In this document: positions 51,388 to 60,236 of the stretch, piece after piece
Numbering within the stretch: position 1 is the first letter of the stretch
Layout of the letters: every line of letters starts with the position of its first letter
Source of the DNA: Streptomyces sp. NBC_00659
GTDB lineage: Bacteria; Actinomycetota; Actinomycetes; Streptomycetales; Streptomycetaceae
Direction: 5' to 3'
Assembly (NCBI RefSeq): GCF_036226925.1
Contig: NZ_CP109031.1
Span: forward strand, 8,618,001-8,682,000
Length of the DNA: 64,000 nt
Notes under the pieces: generated by a model
The model's input: only the letters and a program-made list of their open reading frames with translations
What the model was told of the DNA's origin: nothing
The model's database searches: none
Position numbers and translations under genes: made by a program

Positions 51388-52101
51388 TCAGCTGAAGCTG
51401 TACGGAGGGAGCGGACCGTTGAGCCGGAACTCGAATCCCTCGCCCAGCTGGTGCGCGAGACTCAGTTCCGTGGCGAGGAAGAGCTCGTCCTGGTCGTCGC
51501 TCACCAGGAACGAGACGCTGAGGAAGTCCGTTCCGGCGGGCGGAGAGGAGTCGATCTCCCGGGCGAACGGGCGGAGCGCCTCGATCACGCCCGAGGCCAG
51601 TGCCTCCTGGCGGGCCCGCACCTCGTTGGCGACCAACTCGCCGAGCCGCACGGCCGCGTCGGGGGGCGCCGTGCCCTCGCGGACGGCGTCGTTGAGCTGC
51701 CGGGCCGCCTCCGACTGCACGAGGATCTCCCGCAGCAGCATCTCCTCGTCCTGCGACGCCTTCAGGTTGTACTCGGCGCAGTTCTCCAACTGGTGCAGGC
51801 GTTCGGCGTACTCGTCGCCGCGCTCCTCCAGTGCCTCCCTGACCGCGTCCTCGTCCGGGGCGGTGTAGCCGAACCTGAGAGGCAGCACGGTGCCGTCCGC
51901 CAGCAGACGCTGCTGGATCTCCTGGTGCCGGCCGATGTCTCTGCGTTTGGGGCGCAGTTCCTCCGGAGCGTCACTCACGACCGCGCAGAGCGGGCCCGCG
52001 GTCACCGTGCGCAGCGGGGAGGGCGAAGCGCCGACCCCGTCGAGACCGTCGAGCCGCAGCGGATGGTCCTTGAACGTGATCGAGTAGATGTATACGGCCA
52101 T
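51388..52101 (-). CDS. gvpF: gas vesicle protein GvpF (GvpL/GvpF family)
   Basis: Protein of 237 aa, GvpL/F family: N-terminal MAVYIYSITFKDHPLRLDGL, central VLPLRFGYTAPDEDAVREAL, C-terminal GPLPPYSFS. GvpF sits at the gas-facing surface or chaperones GvpA in studied systems. ATG at 52101, 3 nt after the gvpA stop, so co-translated. Confidence 0.93.
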   Translation of the reverse strand: MAVYIYSITFKDHPLRLDGLDGVGASPSPLRTVTAGPLCAVVSDAPEELRPKRRDIGRHQEIQQRLLADGTVLPLRFGYTAPDEDAVREALEERGDEYAERLHQLENCAEYNLKASQDEEMLLREILVQSEAARQLNDAVREGTAPPDAAVRLGELVANEVRARQEALASGVIEALRPFAREIDSSPPAGTDFLSVSFLVSDDQDELFLATELSLAHQLGEGFEFRLNGPLPPYSFS

Positions 52102-52104
52102 GGC

Positions 52105-52614
52105 TCACTCCTCCGCGCGAGACGCGCTTCTCTCCCGCCGGGGGGAGCGCCGGGCCGGCCGCCGCCGTCGCTGCACCGGCTCTTCCTCCGTCTCCTCTTC
52201 TTCCTCCGGCTCCTCCGTCTCCGGCTCGTCCTCCTCATCGTCGTCGCTGTCCTTGCCCGTCACTCCCCGGATGGTTTCGGTGACCGCTTCGGCGGCGCCG
52301 CTGAGGGCTCCCTTGGACTTGCCCCGCGCGCCGGATTCCATGGAGTCGCCGACAAGGTCGGTGAGCTGGGCCGGGGACTTGTCGCCGGACTCCAGATCGA
52401 GACGGTTGCAGGCCTCCGCGAAGCGCAAATAGGTGTCGACACTGGCCACGACGATGCGTGCGTCGATCTTCAGGATCTCGATGCCCACGAGGGACACCCG
52501 GACGAAGACGTCGATCACGAGCCCGCGGTCGAGAATGAGTTCCAGAACGTCGTAGAGGTTGCCGGATCCGCCGCCCTGGGCGAGGCCGCTGCCACTCTGC
52601 GGCACCACAGTCAT
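52105..52614 (-). CDS. gvpA: gas vesicle structural protein GvpA with long charged tail
   Basis: Protein of 169 aa. The GvpA core ([20 protein letters not shown], then [20 protein letters not shown]) is intact at residues 20-75. The C-terminal 90 residues form a long extension: helical segment, then an acidic Asp/Glu tract ([20 protein letters not shown]) followed by an Arg-rich end. Typical GvpA proteins are about 70 aa, so this is an unusually long form. ATG at 52614 with GGGAGG upstream. Confidence 0.92.
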   Translation of the reverse strand: MTVVPQSGSGLAQGGGSGNLYDVLELILDRGLVIDVFVRVSLVGIEILKIDARIVVASVDTYLRFAEACNRLDLESGDKSPAQLTDLVGDSMESGARGKSKGALSGAAEAVTETIRGVTGKDSDDDEEDEPETEEPEEEEETEEEPVQRRRRPARRSPRRERSASRAEE

Positions 52615-52642
52615 GGTGCCTCCCTTCACCGGCTGTGATGAC

Positions 52643-52993
52643 TCAGCGCCGGTCGATCTGTCCACGCGTATAGCGGCGCTTCCTCTCGTAGGCCACCAGG
52701 TCGCCCTTCTTGTCCAGGGTCACTCGGTAGGTGGCCATCACGCTGGTGGTCTCGGGGACGCGCTCCAGTTCGAGTACCTCCACATCCGCCTCCCAACCGT
52801 CGTCCGTGGGTCTGATCGCGGAAACGGATTCGGGGGCTCGGCCGAGCAACGAGCCGAGTTGCTTCACCGCCTCACGGATGGCCCGGGCGGGGCCTCCGGA
52901 GCGTGATGGGGCCGCACTGTCACCGGCGGGCCGCCGGCGCGCGGTACCGCGGTCGGCGCTCGGCCGCCGTTTGGCGGGTTCTGCTGCGGCCAT
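52643..52993 (-). CDS. gvpO: gas vesicle protein GvpO
   Basis: Protein of 116 aa, Gvp[21 protein letters not shown] and [21 protein letters not shown] basic, disordered N-terminal third precedes it. The ATG at 52993 has GGAGA 5 nt upstream and is preferred to the ATG at 53008. First gene of the operon; 28 nt before gvpA. The short AT-rich spacer to the divergent histone-like gene holds the promoters. Confidence 0.9.
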   Translation of the reverse strand: MAAAEPAKRRPSADRGTARRRPAGDSAAPSRSGGPARAIREAVKQLGSLLGRAPESVSAIRPTDDGWEADVEVLELERVPETTSVMATYRVTLDKKGDLVAYERKRRYTRGQIDRR

Positions 52994-53056
52994 GGTGTCT
53001 CCGGTCATCGAAACGGACGCCGTTTTCCCATGTAAGTAAGCAATCTCATCATATAG

Positions 53057-53062
53057 GGGTAC
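53057..53062 (+). promoter_or_regulatory. SigB-like -10 element (tentative)
   Basis: GGGTAC matches the -10 of Streptomyces SigB-type promoters, 54 nt before the histone-like gene. The -35 is not convincing at 14-16 nt spacing. Confidence 0.3.
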
Positions 53063-53115
53063 TTAGAGCGTCAGATGTGGACAGTCTGGCCGCGTGGTCG
53101 GAAGGGAATGGGTTC

Positions 53116-53640
53116 ATGAAGGTGACGACCAAGATTGCTCTGGCCGCGGCTGTCGCCGGGGGCTATCTCCTCGGACGTATGAAGAAGGGCCGCCTCGCGT
53201 TCGCGGTGGCCACCTATCTCGCCGGGCGCCGATTCGGGCTCGATCCGCAGCAGTTGGCCACGGAAGGGCTCAAGCGGCTCTCGGAGGTTCCGGCTGTCGC
53301 GGAGCTCCAGGAACAGGTACGGAGCGAACTGATGAACGCCGCCCACCAGGCCCTGGCTGCTCCTGCTCCGTCGGAGAAGACGGCTGCCGAGAAGATGCCT
53401 GCCAAGGAGGCGCCTGCCAAGAAGACGGCCGCCAAGAAGACGGCCGCCAAGAAGACGGCCGCCAAGAAGATGCCTGCCAAGGAGGCGCCCGCCAAGAAGA
53501 CGGCCGCCAAGAAGGCGCCTGCCAAGAAGACGGCAGCCAAGAAGACCTCGCCGCAGGCGAAGAAGGCGCCCGTGAAGAAGGCCGCCGCGAAGAGATCTTC
53601 GTCCAGGGCGGACAGGAGCGCTTCCGGACGCCGGAGGTAG
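53116..53640 (+). CDS. histone-like AKKTA-repeat protein adjoining gvp operon
   Basis: Protein of 174 aa. N-terminal part ([20 protein letters not shown]) is a hydrophobic/glycine helix that could sit in a membrane, followed by a short globular stretch ([20 protein letters not shown]) and about 90 residues of Ala/Lys/Pro-rich repeats ([19 protein letters not shown]) like the C-tail of histone H1 or HupS. ATG at 53116. Divergent from gvpO, so it probably belongs to the gas-vesicle locus. Probably DNA- or polyanion-binding; role unproven. Confidence 0.75.
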   Translation: MKVTTKIALAAAVAGGYLLGRMKKGRLAFAVATYLAGRRFGLDPQQLATEGLKRLSEVPAVAELQEQVRSELMNAAHQALAAPAPSEKTAAEKMPAKEAPAKKTAAKKTAAKKTAAKKMPAKEAPAKKTAAKKAPAKKTAAKKTSPQAKKAPVKKAAAKRSSSRADRSASGRRR

Positions 53641-53652
53641 GAGGAAGCCCCG

Positions 53653-54021
53653 TCAGGTCTCGTCCTCCATGCGGATCACCCGCCTGAGATCCTCATGCGC
53701 CTTGCCGGGGGTACCTTCCTGCGCCTCCAGCAGTGCCGAGGCGATGGCGTCCAGCTTGCGCTGGATCGCCCGCTCGGACCGTAGCTCGGAGTTCTTCAGC
53801 AGTGCCAGGAGCAGCAGCGTCACCGCGGTCATCGCGTCGCCGGCGAGAAGGAGCCATTCCCCGGCGAGGCCGGCGATGTGGACGGCGACCGTCAGAGCGA
53901 CCAGTCCGACGCAGAACGTGAAGAAGACGGGCGAGCTGGTGAACCTCGACCCGGACTCGGCGAGTCGCTCGAACCCGCCGCGTTCGTCGCCACCGCGGTC
54001 GGCGGGATGCTGAAAGGCCAT
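53653..54021 (-). CDS. low-affinity iron permease-like membrane protein
   Basis: Protein of 122 aa with two helices (FFTFCVGLVALTVAVHIAGL; WLLLAGDAMTAVTLLLLALL) and a charged C-terminus (LRSERAIQRKLDAIASALLE), the pattern of the bacterial low-affinity iron permease (Fet4-like) family. Such bacterial members are much shorter than yeast Fet4, and transport has not been shown. ATG at 54021, 2 nt after the CsbD stop; a GTG at 54039 is the alternative. Confidence 0.8.
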   Translation of the reverse strand: MAFQHPADRGGDERGGFERLAESGSRFTSSPVFFTFCVGLVALTVAVHIAGLAGEWLLLAGDAMTAVTLLLLALLKNSELRSERAIQRKLDAIASALLEAQEGTPGKAHEDLRRVIRMEDET

Positions 54022-54023
54022 GG

Positions 54024-54203
54024 TCAGTGCTTGGTCCACTGACGCACCCGCGCCGTGGCCTTCTCCGTCACCTCCTGCGCCTTGCCCCGCAGTTGCTCAC
54101 GCCGGCCCGCCCTCTGGACCGACGTGTCGCCCAGCGCCTTCCCGACGGACTCCTTCACCTTGCCCTTGATCTGCTTGGCCTTCGCGTTGCCCTGGAACAT
54201 CAT
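54024..54203 (-). CDS. CsbD-family stress protein
   Basis: Protein of 59 aa, helical and charged: GNAKAKQIKGKVKESVGKAL, then REQLRGKAQEVTEKATARVR. CsbD-like proteins are small general-stress proteins in many bacteria. The double ATG (54203/54200) has GGAGG 9 nt upstream. Just 5' of the iron permease-like gene; likely one transcript. Confidence 0.85.
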   Translation of the reverse strand: MMFQGNAKAKQIKGKVKESVGKALGDTSVQRAGRREQLRGKAQEVTEKATARVRQWTKH

Positions 54204-54692
54204 CGCCACCGTCCTCCGGGTGTGCGCCGTGCCGCGACGCGGCGGGTCGCTCATCCCCTTCTCACCGTGTGACCTGGCGGGCGGCACCGCAAACCGGCCC
54301 GTCGGCCACGCCGACCGCGTCCGCCACGCCGGCCACGTCGTGCTGCCCGGCCGGTTTCCCCGCGCGCCGGAGGGGGACCCGATGCCGAAGCCCGGAACCA
54401 GCAAAAGGGACCGGATCCGATGGAGCCGGACGCGGTGGGAGCCGGGGCCGGACAGAGAAGTGATGAGAAGGAGCCATGGCTGCCGATATCGGGACCAGGA
54501 GCACCCAGCGACCGGAGACGGGATGGGCGAAGGCACGTCGTCGGCGGCAGACCGGGCCGAGGACCTGTCTGCCGGCGACGGCCGGCGCGTCGGCCCGCCA
54601 GGACCGGACCGCCCCCGAGTGGAACATCGTCAGGGGTGAGGACTGACCGGCCGTCACTTCTCCGTCCGGGGCCGCGCCGTCACGGGTGAGCC
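54204..54692. other. intergenic region, 489 nt, low coding support
   Basis: Spacer between the CsbD gene and the DUF5709 gene. Besides a weak plus-strand ORF at 54476 nothing coding is convincing; the long minus-strand frame (54262-54657) is shadow-like. Confidence 0.4.
54476..54646 (+). CDS. 56-aa hypothetical ORF (tentative)
   Basis: ATG at 54476 after GAAGGAGCC (spacing only 2 nt, short). Encodes a basic peptide beginning MAADIGTRSTQRPETGW and ending NIVRGED. No recognised domain; included because of the ribosome-like site, in an otherwise empty spacer. Confidence 0.3.
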   Translation: MAADIGTRSTQRPETGWAKARRRRQTGPRTCLPATAGASARQDRTAPEWNIVRGED

Positions 54693-55229
54693 TCAGGAGG
54701 CGGAGTCCGTCTTGGAGCGCAGCCGGCGGATCTCGTCCTCCGGGGGACGGCGCTGACCCTCGTCCACCAGACGCTCGGGCATGTCGTCGTCCGGGATCAG
54801 GTGAACGGCCTCCTGCTCGGCGGGGTCGGAGTCGCCGTCGGCACCGACATCCTCGGCGATCATGTCGTGCTCGGCGTCCTCGTGGGCGCCCACGTCGAGG
54901 GCCAGGATTCTCTCCGCGGGATCCGTGTCCACCTCGTCGTCCAGGAGTTCGCCTCCGTCGGCCTCCAGGTCGTTTTCGCCGTCGTCCTCACCGGGGTCCC
55001 GCAGGGCCGGATCCGTCCGTTCCTCGGCCAGCTTCTCGTCCAGGCTCTCCCCCTCGCGCTGTTCACGCGCCGTGGTGCCCGGATGGTCCACCGCGAGCGG
55101 GCGCTCGGGCGGGGACCAACCGTCGTCGAAGGGGTCCGAGCCCCGGTATTCCAGGGTGTCCTCGGGGTCGAGGATGCCTTCGTCCTCGCGTATGTCGGGA
55201 CCTCCCGGCTGGTAGACCTCATCACCCAT
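54693..55229 (-). CDS. DUF5709 acidic protein
   Basis: Protein of 178 aa, strongly acidic and probably disordered: starts MGDEVYQPGGPDIREDEGIL with LDPEDTLEYRGSDPFDDGWS, and ends in PEDEIRRLRSK. DUF5709 members are abundant in actinobacteria, function unknown, often beside CsbD-type stress genes. ATG at 55229 with GAGG upstream. Confidence 0.82.
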   Translation of the reverse strand: MGDEVYQPGGPDIREDEGILDPEDTLEYRGSDPFDDGWSPPERPLAVDHPGTTAREQREGESLDEKLAEERTDPALRDPGEDDGENDLEADGGELLDDEVDTDPAERILALDVGAHEDAEHDMIAEDVGADGDSDPAEQEAVHLIPDDDMPERLVDEGQRRPPEDEIRRLRSKTDSAS

Positions 55230-55396
55230 GACGCCGTCCTCGCTCTGGCTGCCCAAGATGGGCGCGACCTTCGGACGGATCCGAGTGTCATCGGCCCATG
55301 TCTCCAGGCTCACCCAGCACACCGGTTCCGGCATGCCGGAGCGGCGCGCGATCACAGAGAGTCACCAGTAACGAGGTGATGATTCTCGATCTCCAC

Positions 55397-55420
55397 GTTT
55401 GGCACCCGCGGGGAGGGTCA
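55397..55420 (+). promoter_or_regulatory. SigB-like promoter of csbD-type gene
   Basis: GTTT (55397-55400), 14-nt spacer, GGGTCA (55415-55420), close to the SigB consensus GNNT-N14-16-GGGTAY, about 50 nt before the CsbD gene. One mismatch in the -10. Confidence 0.45.
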
Positions 55421-55468
55421 CTCGATGAGTCGACACTCGAAGCCGATCGTGATGGGAAGTGAGACATC

Positions 55469-55642
55469 GTGAGTGGCGAGCAGAAGGCCAAGGCCAAGAT
55501 GGAACAGGCCAAGGGCAAAACGAAGGAAGCGGCCGGGCACGCCGTGGGCAACGAGCGGATGACCGCCGAGGGCCGGGCCGAAAAGGCCAAGGGCGACGCA
55601 CGGCAGGCCAAGGAGAAGACGAAGGACGTCTTCAAGGGCTGA
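55469..55642 (+). CDS. CsbD-family stress protein
   Basis: Protein of 57 aa (SGEQKAKAKMEQAKGKTKEA; then RMTAEGRAEKAKGDARQAKE), a helical CsbD-like protein of the general-stress class. GTG start at 55469 with GGAAG upstream. A SigB-like promoter precedes it. Second CsbD gene within 1.3 kb. Confidence 0.85.
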   Translation: MSGEQKAKAKMEQAKGKTKEAAGHAVGNERMTAEGRAEKAKGDARQAKEKTKDVFKG

Positions 55643-55885
55643 ACAGGGCTGAAGGGGCTGAACCGCCGAAGACCTGAAAGGGCCGACCGTTCAGGTCTCT
55701 CGTCTCAGGTCCTGGGGAGTCGGCGCGGCCGCCAGGCCGGCCATGTGGGGCCCGTTCCGGGGAACGGGCCCCACAGTCGTGCACGCGTCCGGCACGGTCG
55801 TGCACGCGGCTACCGGCCGGACCTCGTGTTGCCCCACGCCCCCGCGGGCCGAAGATGGTGGGGGTGGCGGAGAGGAGCCCCCGGC

Positions 55886-57397
55886 GTGGAACCGGACGCG
55901 CAGGCAGACGGGCGAGGGGACCGCTCGCAGAGGCCGGCCGAGGGAGCCGATCCGCGGCGGTGGCGCGCCCTGTGGGTCACTCTGACCGCCGGGTTCATGA
56001 GCCTGCTCGACGTCACCATCGTCGCCGTCGCGCTGCCCTCCATGCAGCGCGCCCTGCACGCCTCCGCCCCGTCGATCCAATGGGTCGTCTCCGGTTACGC
56101 CCTCACCTTCGCGCTGGTTCTCGTGACGGCCGGACGCCTCGGCGACGCGATCGGCCGGCGGCGGATCTTCCTGCTCGCCCTCGCCGCCTTCGTCCTGTGC
56201 AGCGCCGCTGCCGGCGCCGCGCCGACGATCACTCTCCTCGTCGTGGCGCGACTGGCCCAGGGCGCGGCCGCGGGGTGCCTGGCACCGCAGAACTCCGCCC
56301 TCATCCAGCAACTGTTCCGGGGAGCCGAGCGGGGGCGGGCGTTCGGGCTCTTCGGGGCCACCGTCGGCATCTCCAGCGCGGTGGGCCCCGTCATCGGCGG
56401 CCTGATCCTGATGCTCGCCGACGGGCCCCAGGGCTGGCGCTGGATCTTCTACGTGAACGTGCCGGTCGGAGCAGTCGCCTTCCTGCTGGGCCTGCGGCTG
56501 CTGCCCAAGGTCGCTCCGCGCCGCCGGGAACGGTTCGATCTGCGGGGCGTCCTGCTGCTCGGCTGCGGGGTGCTCGCCCTGATGCTTCCCCTGATCCTGG
56601 CCGAGTCCGGCGGTGTACGAAGGCTGTGGTGGCTCTTCCCGCTGGGGGCGGTCCTTCTCGCGGTGTTCGCCTGGTGGGAGCGGCGCCTGACGGCGGTCGG
56701 CGGGCAGCCGCTCCTGGATCCGCGCCTGGTGACGAACACGCGAGGCTACGCGGCCGGAGCGGCGATCGCCGCCCTGTACTTCGTGGGGTTCAGCGGCGTG
56801 TGGCTGGTGTTCGCGCTGTACTTCCAGAACGGTGAGGGCTTCTCCCCGCTGCGCTCGGGGCTCGCGGTGACCCCCTTCGCCATCGGTTCGGCCGCGGCGG
56901 CCGTGGTGGCCGGACGGCTTGTCGAGCGGCTGGGCCGGCTCCTGACCGTCTGCGGTCTCGCCGCCGTCGCCCTGGGGCTGGGCGGCGCCGTGCTGATCCT
57001 GCGCCTCGCACCCGGGGATCCGGCCGTGTGGTACGCGGCTCCGGCCCTGTTCCTCGGCGGGCTGGGCAGCGGCTGCGTCATCTCGCCGAACGTCACGATG
57101 ACGCTCCGGGACGTGCCGGTGCGGATGGCGGGCGCGGCCGGCGGCGCCCTGCAGACGGCCCAACGGCTGGGCGGCGCGGTCGGTACGGCGGCGCTGCCGG
57201 GACTCTTCTACGTCGTGCTCGGCACGGGACGGCAGGACTTCCGCTCCGCCCTGGCGATCGCCGTGGGCTCCGGGATCGTGGCTGTCCTGTGCGCCCTCGC
57301 CCTGGCTGTTCACGACTGGCTGCGCGACTGTGAGCCCCGGCCACCGCGCCGCCGTTCCGAGACGCCGCACGAACACACCGACGTGAGTCGGCCCTGA
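55886..57397 (+). CDS. MFS transporter, DHA2 (EmrB/QacA-like)
   Basis: Exporter of 503 aa with about 14 helices. The DHA2 hallmark motifs are seen: LLDVTIVAVALP (motif D1), GRLGDAIGRRR (motif A) and GRAFGLFGATVGISSAVGPV (motif C). GTG at 55886 with GAGGAG upstream. Inferred drug/proton antiporter at the membrane; no regulator adjacent. Confidence 0.9.
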   Translation: MEPDAQADGRGDRSQRPAEGADPRRWRALWVTLTAGFMSLLDVTIVAVALPSMQRALHASAPSIQWVVSGYALTFALVLVTAGRLGDAIGRRRIFLLALAAFVLCSAAAGAAPTITLLVVARLAQGAAAGCLAPQNSALIQQLFRGAERGRAFGLFGATVGISSAVGPVIGGLILMLADGPQGWRWIFYVNVPVGAVAFLLGLRLLPKVAPRRRERFDLRGVLLLGCGVLALMLPLILAESGGVRRLWWLFPLGAVLLAVFAWWERRLTAVGGQPLLDPRLVTNTRGYAAGAAIAALYFVGFSGVWLVFALYFQNGEGFSPLRSGLAVTPFAIGSAAAAVVAGRLVERLGRLLTVCGLAAVALGLGGAVLILRLAPGDPAVWYAAPALFLGGLGSGCVISPNVTMTLRDVPVRMAGAAGGALQTAQRLGGAVGTAALPGLFYVVLGTGRQDFRSALAIAVGSGIVAVLCALALAVHDWLRDCEPRPPRRRSETPHEHTDVSRP

Positions 57398-57821
57398 GGC
57401 GCCTACGTGGGAAGCAGGCCGCGTGGAAGGCCGTGCCTTCGGCCATGCTCACAGTCATCGCACAGCGGCCGAAAAGGTGTGACGGGCGGATGAACTCGCA
57501 GTAGGTAATGGCAAGTTCAAGCCGAAGTCTTGTCCTCTCCATGACAAGGTCATCGGGTCGATGCCACTCTGCTGTCGACCAGGCACGCTTCGTGCACACG
57601 CTGTCGCCCTCATCCCCTCCGGCTCATCCCCTCCGGCTCATCCCCTCCGGCTCATCCCCTCCACATCGTCCCCTTCCAGCGCACCCGCACCCCGACGATT
57701 CACGCGCCGCCGACTCCGCGAGCGCCTTCGTGCGGCAGTCACTGCGGCGCTGCTTCCCGCCCGGCTCACCACGGACCGGCCGTACCCGACGGTCGGCCCG
57801 CCCGGGCCACCCCCCTCGCAG
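57398..57821. other. intergenic, 424 nt
   Basis: Region before the M4 peptidase. The stretch at 57480-57550 is AT-richer and likely promoter; no clear regulator site. Carries the 14-bp repeats described separately. Confidence 0.5.
57611..57662. repeat. 14-bp tandem repeat, 3.7 copies
   Basis: Perfect repeats of CATCCCCTCCGGCT in the leader of the M4 peptidase gene, about 160-210 nt before the start. The repeat breaks the upstream open frames and may affect mRNA folding. Confidence 0.85.
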
Positions 57822-60119
57822 ATGGAGATGACCTTGAACCGGCAACCCCCTTCCGCCCGTCGGCGCAGACGCGCAACTGTCCTCGCCCTCACCGCCGCGA
57901 GCTCGTTACTGGCGCTCGCCGTCCACCCGGCTCCCGCGTCCGCGGCCCCCGCTGATCCGTCGGCCGCCAGGGCCGTCGCCCGGATCGTCGCCGAGCCCAG
58001 GTCCGGCGCCCGCCAGGTTCCGCTGTCGCCCGCCCGGCGTGCAGCGCTGGTCGAGAGCGCGGGAGCGGCGGCGGGTGCCACAGCGAAGCGGCTCGGTCTC
58101 GGCGCCCGGGAGCGACTCGTCGTCAAGGACGTCTCCAAGGACGCGGACGGTACGACCCATACGCGATACGAGCGCACCTATGCGGGACTGCCGGTGCTCG
58201 GCGGCGATCTGGTCGAGCACCTGAGGAGCGGCCGGAGCACCGTGTCCGAGGCCGGCCGGGCCGCAGCCGTCACCCTGCCGAGCGTCAGGCCCAGGATCTC
58301 CGCCGGTGACGCCGCGGCCAGGGCCCTGGCGGTGGGACGAGCGGCGGCCGTCCGGCGAGCGGGCGTCGACGGGGAGCCCCGGCTCGTCGTCTGGGCCGCC
58401 GGCACCCGCCCGGTCCTGGCCTGGGAATCGGTGATCGACGGCGTCCAGCGCGACGGCACACCGAGCGAGCTGCACGTCATCACCGACGCCGCCTCCGGCA
58501 AGGTCGCCTCCCGGTATCAGGGAGTCGACACGGGCACGGGGACGGGCCAGTACGCCGGGACGGTGCCGCTCTCCACCACCCCGTCCGGATCGTCGTACCA
58601 ACTGGTCGACGGCGACCGTGCCGGCCATCGCACCTTCGACCTCAACCAGGGAACCTCCGGCACCGGGACCCTGTTCACGGACGACAACGATGTCTGGGGC
58701 ACCGGCGCCCAGAGCGACCGGCAGACCGCCGGTGTCGACGTCGCCTACGGAGCGGCCGCGACCTGGGACTACTACAAGGACGTCTTCGGCCGCAACGGGA
58801 TCCGCAACGACGGTGTGGCCGCCTACAGCCGGGCCCACTACGGCAACAACTACGTCAACGCCTTCTGGCAGGACAGCTGCTTCTGCATGACCTACGGCGA
58901 CGGCGCGAGCAACACGCACCCCCTGACGGCCCTGGATGTCGCCGCCCACGAGATGAGCCACGGCGTGACCGCGGCCACCGCCAACCTCACCTACTCAGGG
59001 GAGTCCGGCGGTCTCAACGAGGCGACGTCGGACATCTTCGCCGCGGCTGTGGAGTTCCACGAGAACCTCGCGGCCGACGTGCCCGACTACCTGGTCGGCG
59101 AGAAGATCGACATCCGCGGCACCGGCGCGCCGCTGCGCTACATGGACAAGCCCTCCAAGGACGGTTCCTCCCGCGACTACTGGGACTCCTCGCTGGGCGG
59201 CATCGACGTCCACTACTCGTCGGGACCGGCGAACCACTTCTTCTACCTGCTCTCCGAGGGGAGCGGCGCGAAGACCGTCAACGGGGTGTCGTACGACAGC
59301 CCGACCCATGACGGTCTTCCGGTGGCCGGCATCGGCATCGAGAACGCCGCCCGGATCTGGTACCGCGCGCTGACGACATACATGACGTCCACGACCAACT
59401 ACGCCGGTGCCAGGACCGCGACCCTGCGAGCCGCGGGCGATCTCTTCGGGGCCTACAGCCCGACCTATCTCGCCGTCGCCGACGCCTGGGCGGGTATCAA
59501 CGTCGGTGACCGCATCGCCCTGGGGGTCAACGTCTCCCCGGTCGCCGACCAGACCTCGGGGGTCGGCCAGCAAGTGTCCCTCCAGGTGAACGCGTACACC
59601 ACCAACACCGACGCGAGCCTCGCCTACACGGCCACCGGACTGCCGGAGGGCCTGTCCATCGGTGACACCGGACTGATCACCGGGATCCCCGTCACCCCGG
59701 GGACCAGCGACACGACGGTCACGGTGACCGACAGCACCGGCGCGGCGGTGTCGGTGGCCTTCCAATGGCGGATCGCGTACGTCTACGCCAACAGCACCCG
59801 GGTCGACATCCCCGACGTCGGCCCGGCGGTCGAGTCGCCCGTCACGATCACGGGCCGGCCCGGCAACGCCTCGGCGACCACCGAGGTCTACGTCAACATC
59901 GTGCACACCTACCGCGGTGACCTGACGGTCGATCTGGTCGGCCCCGACGGCACCGTCTACTCGCTGCTGAACCGCAGTGGGGGCTCGGCCGACAACGTGG
60001 ACCAGACGTTCACGGTGGACGCCTCCGCGCAGCCGGTCGACGGCACGTGGAAGCTGCGCGTCCGCGACCTCGCGTCGATCGACGTGGGGTACATCCAGGA
60101 GTGGCGGATCACCCCCTGA
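57822..60119 (+). CDS. secreted M4-family metallopeptidase with PPC/P domain
   Basis: Thermolysin-type zinc endopeptidase precursor of 765 aa. A signal (ATVLALTAASSLLALAVHP, about 18-36) precedes an FTP/PepSY propeptide (about 70-215) and the catalytic domain with HEMSHG at 376-381 and downstream GGLNEATSD. A putative Ig domain (about 565-645) and a C-terminal P-proprotein domain (about 660-765) follow. Start is uncertain: ATG 57822 chosen; ATG 57828 and TTG 57834 (GGAG 6 nt upstream) are alternatives. Extracellular protease, likely nutrient scavenging. Confidence 0.9.
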   Translation: MEMTLNRQPPSARRRRRATVLALTAASSLLALAVHPAPASAAPADPSAARAVARIVAEPRSGARQVPLSPARRAALVESAGAAAGATAKRLGLGARERLVVKDVSKDADGTTHTRYERTYAGLPVLGGDLVEHLRSGRSTVSEAGRAAAVTLPSVRPRISAGDAAARALAVGRAAAVRRAGVDGEPRLVVWAAGTRPVLAWESVIDGVQRDGTPSELHVITDAASGKVASRYQGVDTGTGTGQYAGTVPLSTTPSGSSYQLVDGDRAGHRTFDLNQGTSGTGTLFTDDNDVWGTGAQSDRQTAGVDVAYGAAATWDYYKDVFGRNGIRNDGVAAYSRAHYGNNYVNAFWQDSCFCMTYGDGASNTHPLTALDVAAHEMSHGVTAATANLTYSGESGGLNEATSDIFAAAVEFHENLAADVPDYLVGEKIDIRGTGAPLRYMDKPSKDGSSRDYWDSSLGGIDVHYSSGPANHFFYLLSEGSGAKTVNGVSYDSPTHDGLPVAGIGIENAARIWYRALTTYMTSTTNYAGARTATLRAAGDLFGAYSPTYLAVADAWAGINVGDRIALGVNVSPVADQTSGVGQQVSLQVNAYTTNTDASLAYTATGLPEGLSIGDTGLITGIPVTPGTSDTTVTVTDSTGAAVSVAFQWRIAYVYANSTRVDIPDVGPAVESPVTITGRPGNASATTEVYVNIVHTYRGDLTVDLVGPDGTVYSLLNRSGGSADNVDQTFTVDASAQPVDGTWKLRVRDLASIDVGYIQEWRITP

Positions 60120-60135
60120 TCCTCCACTGACCCGT

Positions 60136-60168
60136 GCCCGTCCGGACCGCCTCGCGGACCGGACGGGC
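60136..60168 (+). terminator. hairpin after M4 peptidase
   Basis: 14-bp stem with one mismatch (60136-60149 with 60155-60168), 5-nt loop; 17 nt after the stop. Confidence 0.7.
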
Positions 60169-60179
60169 AAGCCGTCCCC

Positions 60180-60236
60180 GCCGAGTGTCCGGGGGCGTCC
60201 GCCGTCACAACGGCGCGACGCCCCAGGGCACTCGGC
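60180..60236 (+). terminator. second, larger hairpin after M4 peptidase
   Basis: GCCGAGTG/CACTCGGC closes an inner stem GGGGCGTC/GACGCCCC and GCCG/CGGC, followed by TTCTTTCT. Confidence 0.75.

Noticed and set aside
54262..54657. 131-aa minus-strand ORF
   Set aside because: No ribosome site and compositionally shadow-like.
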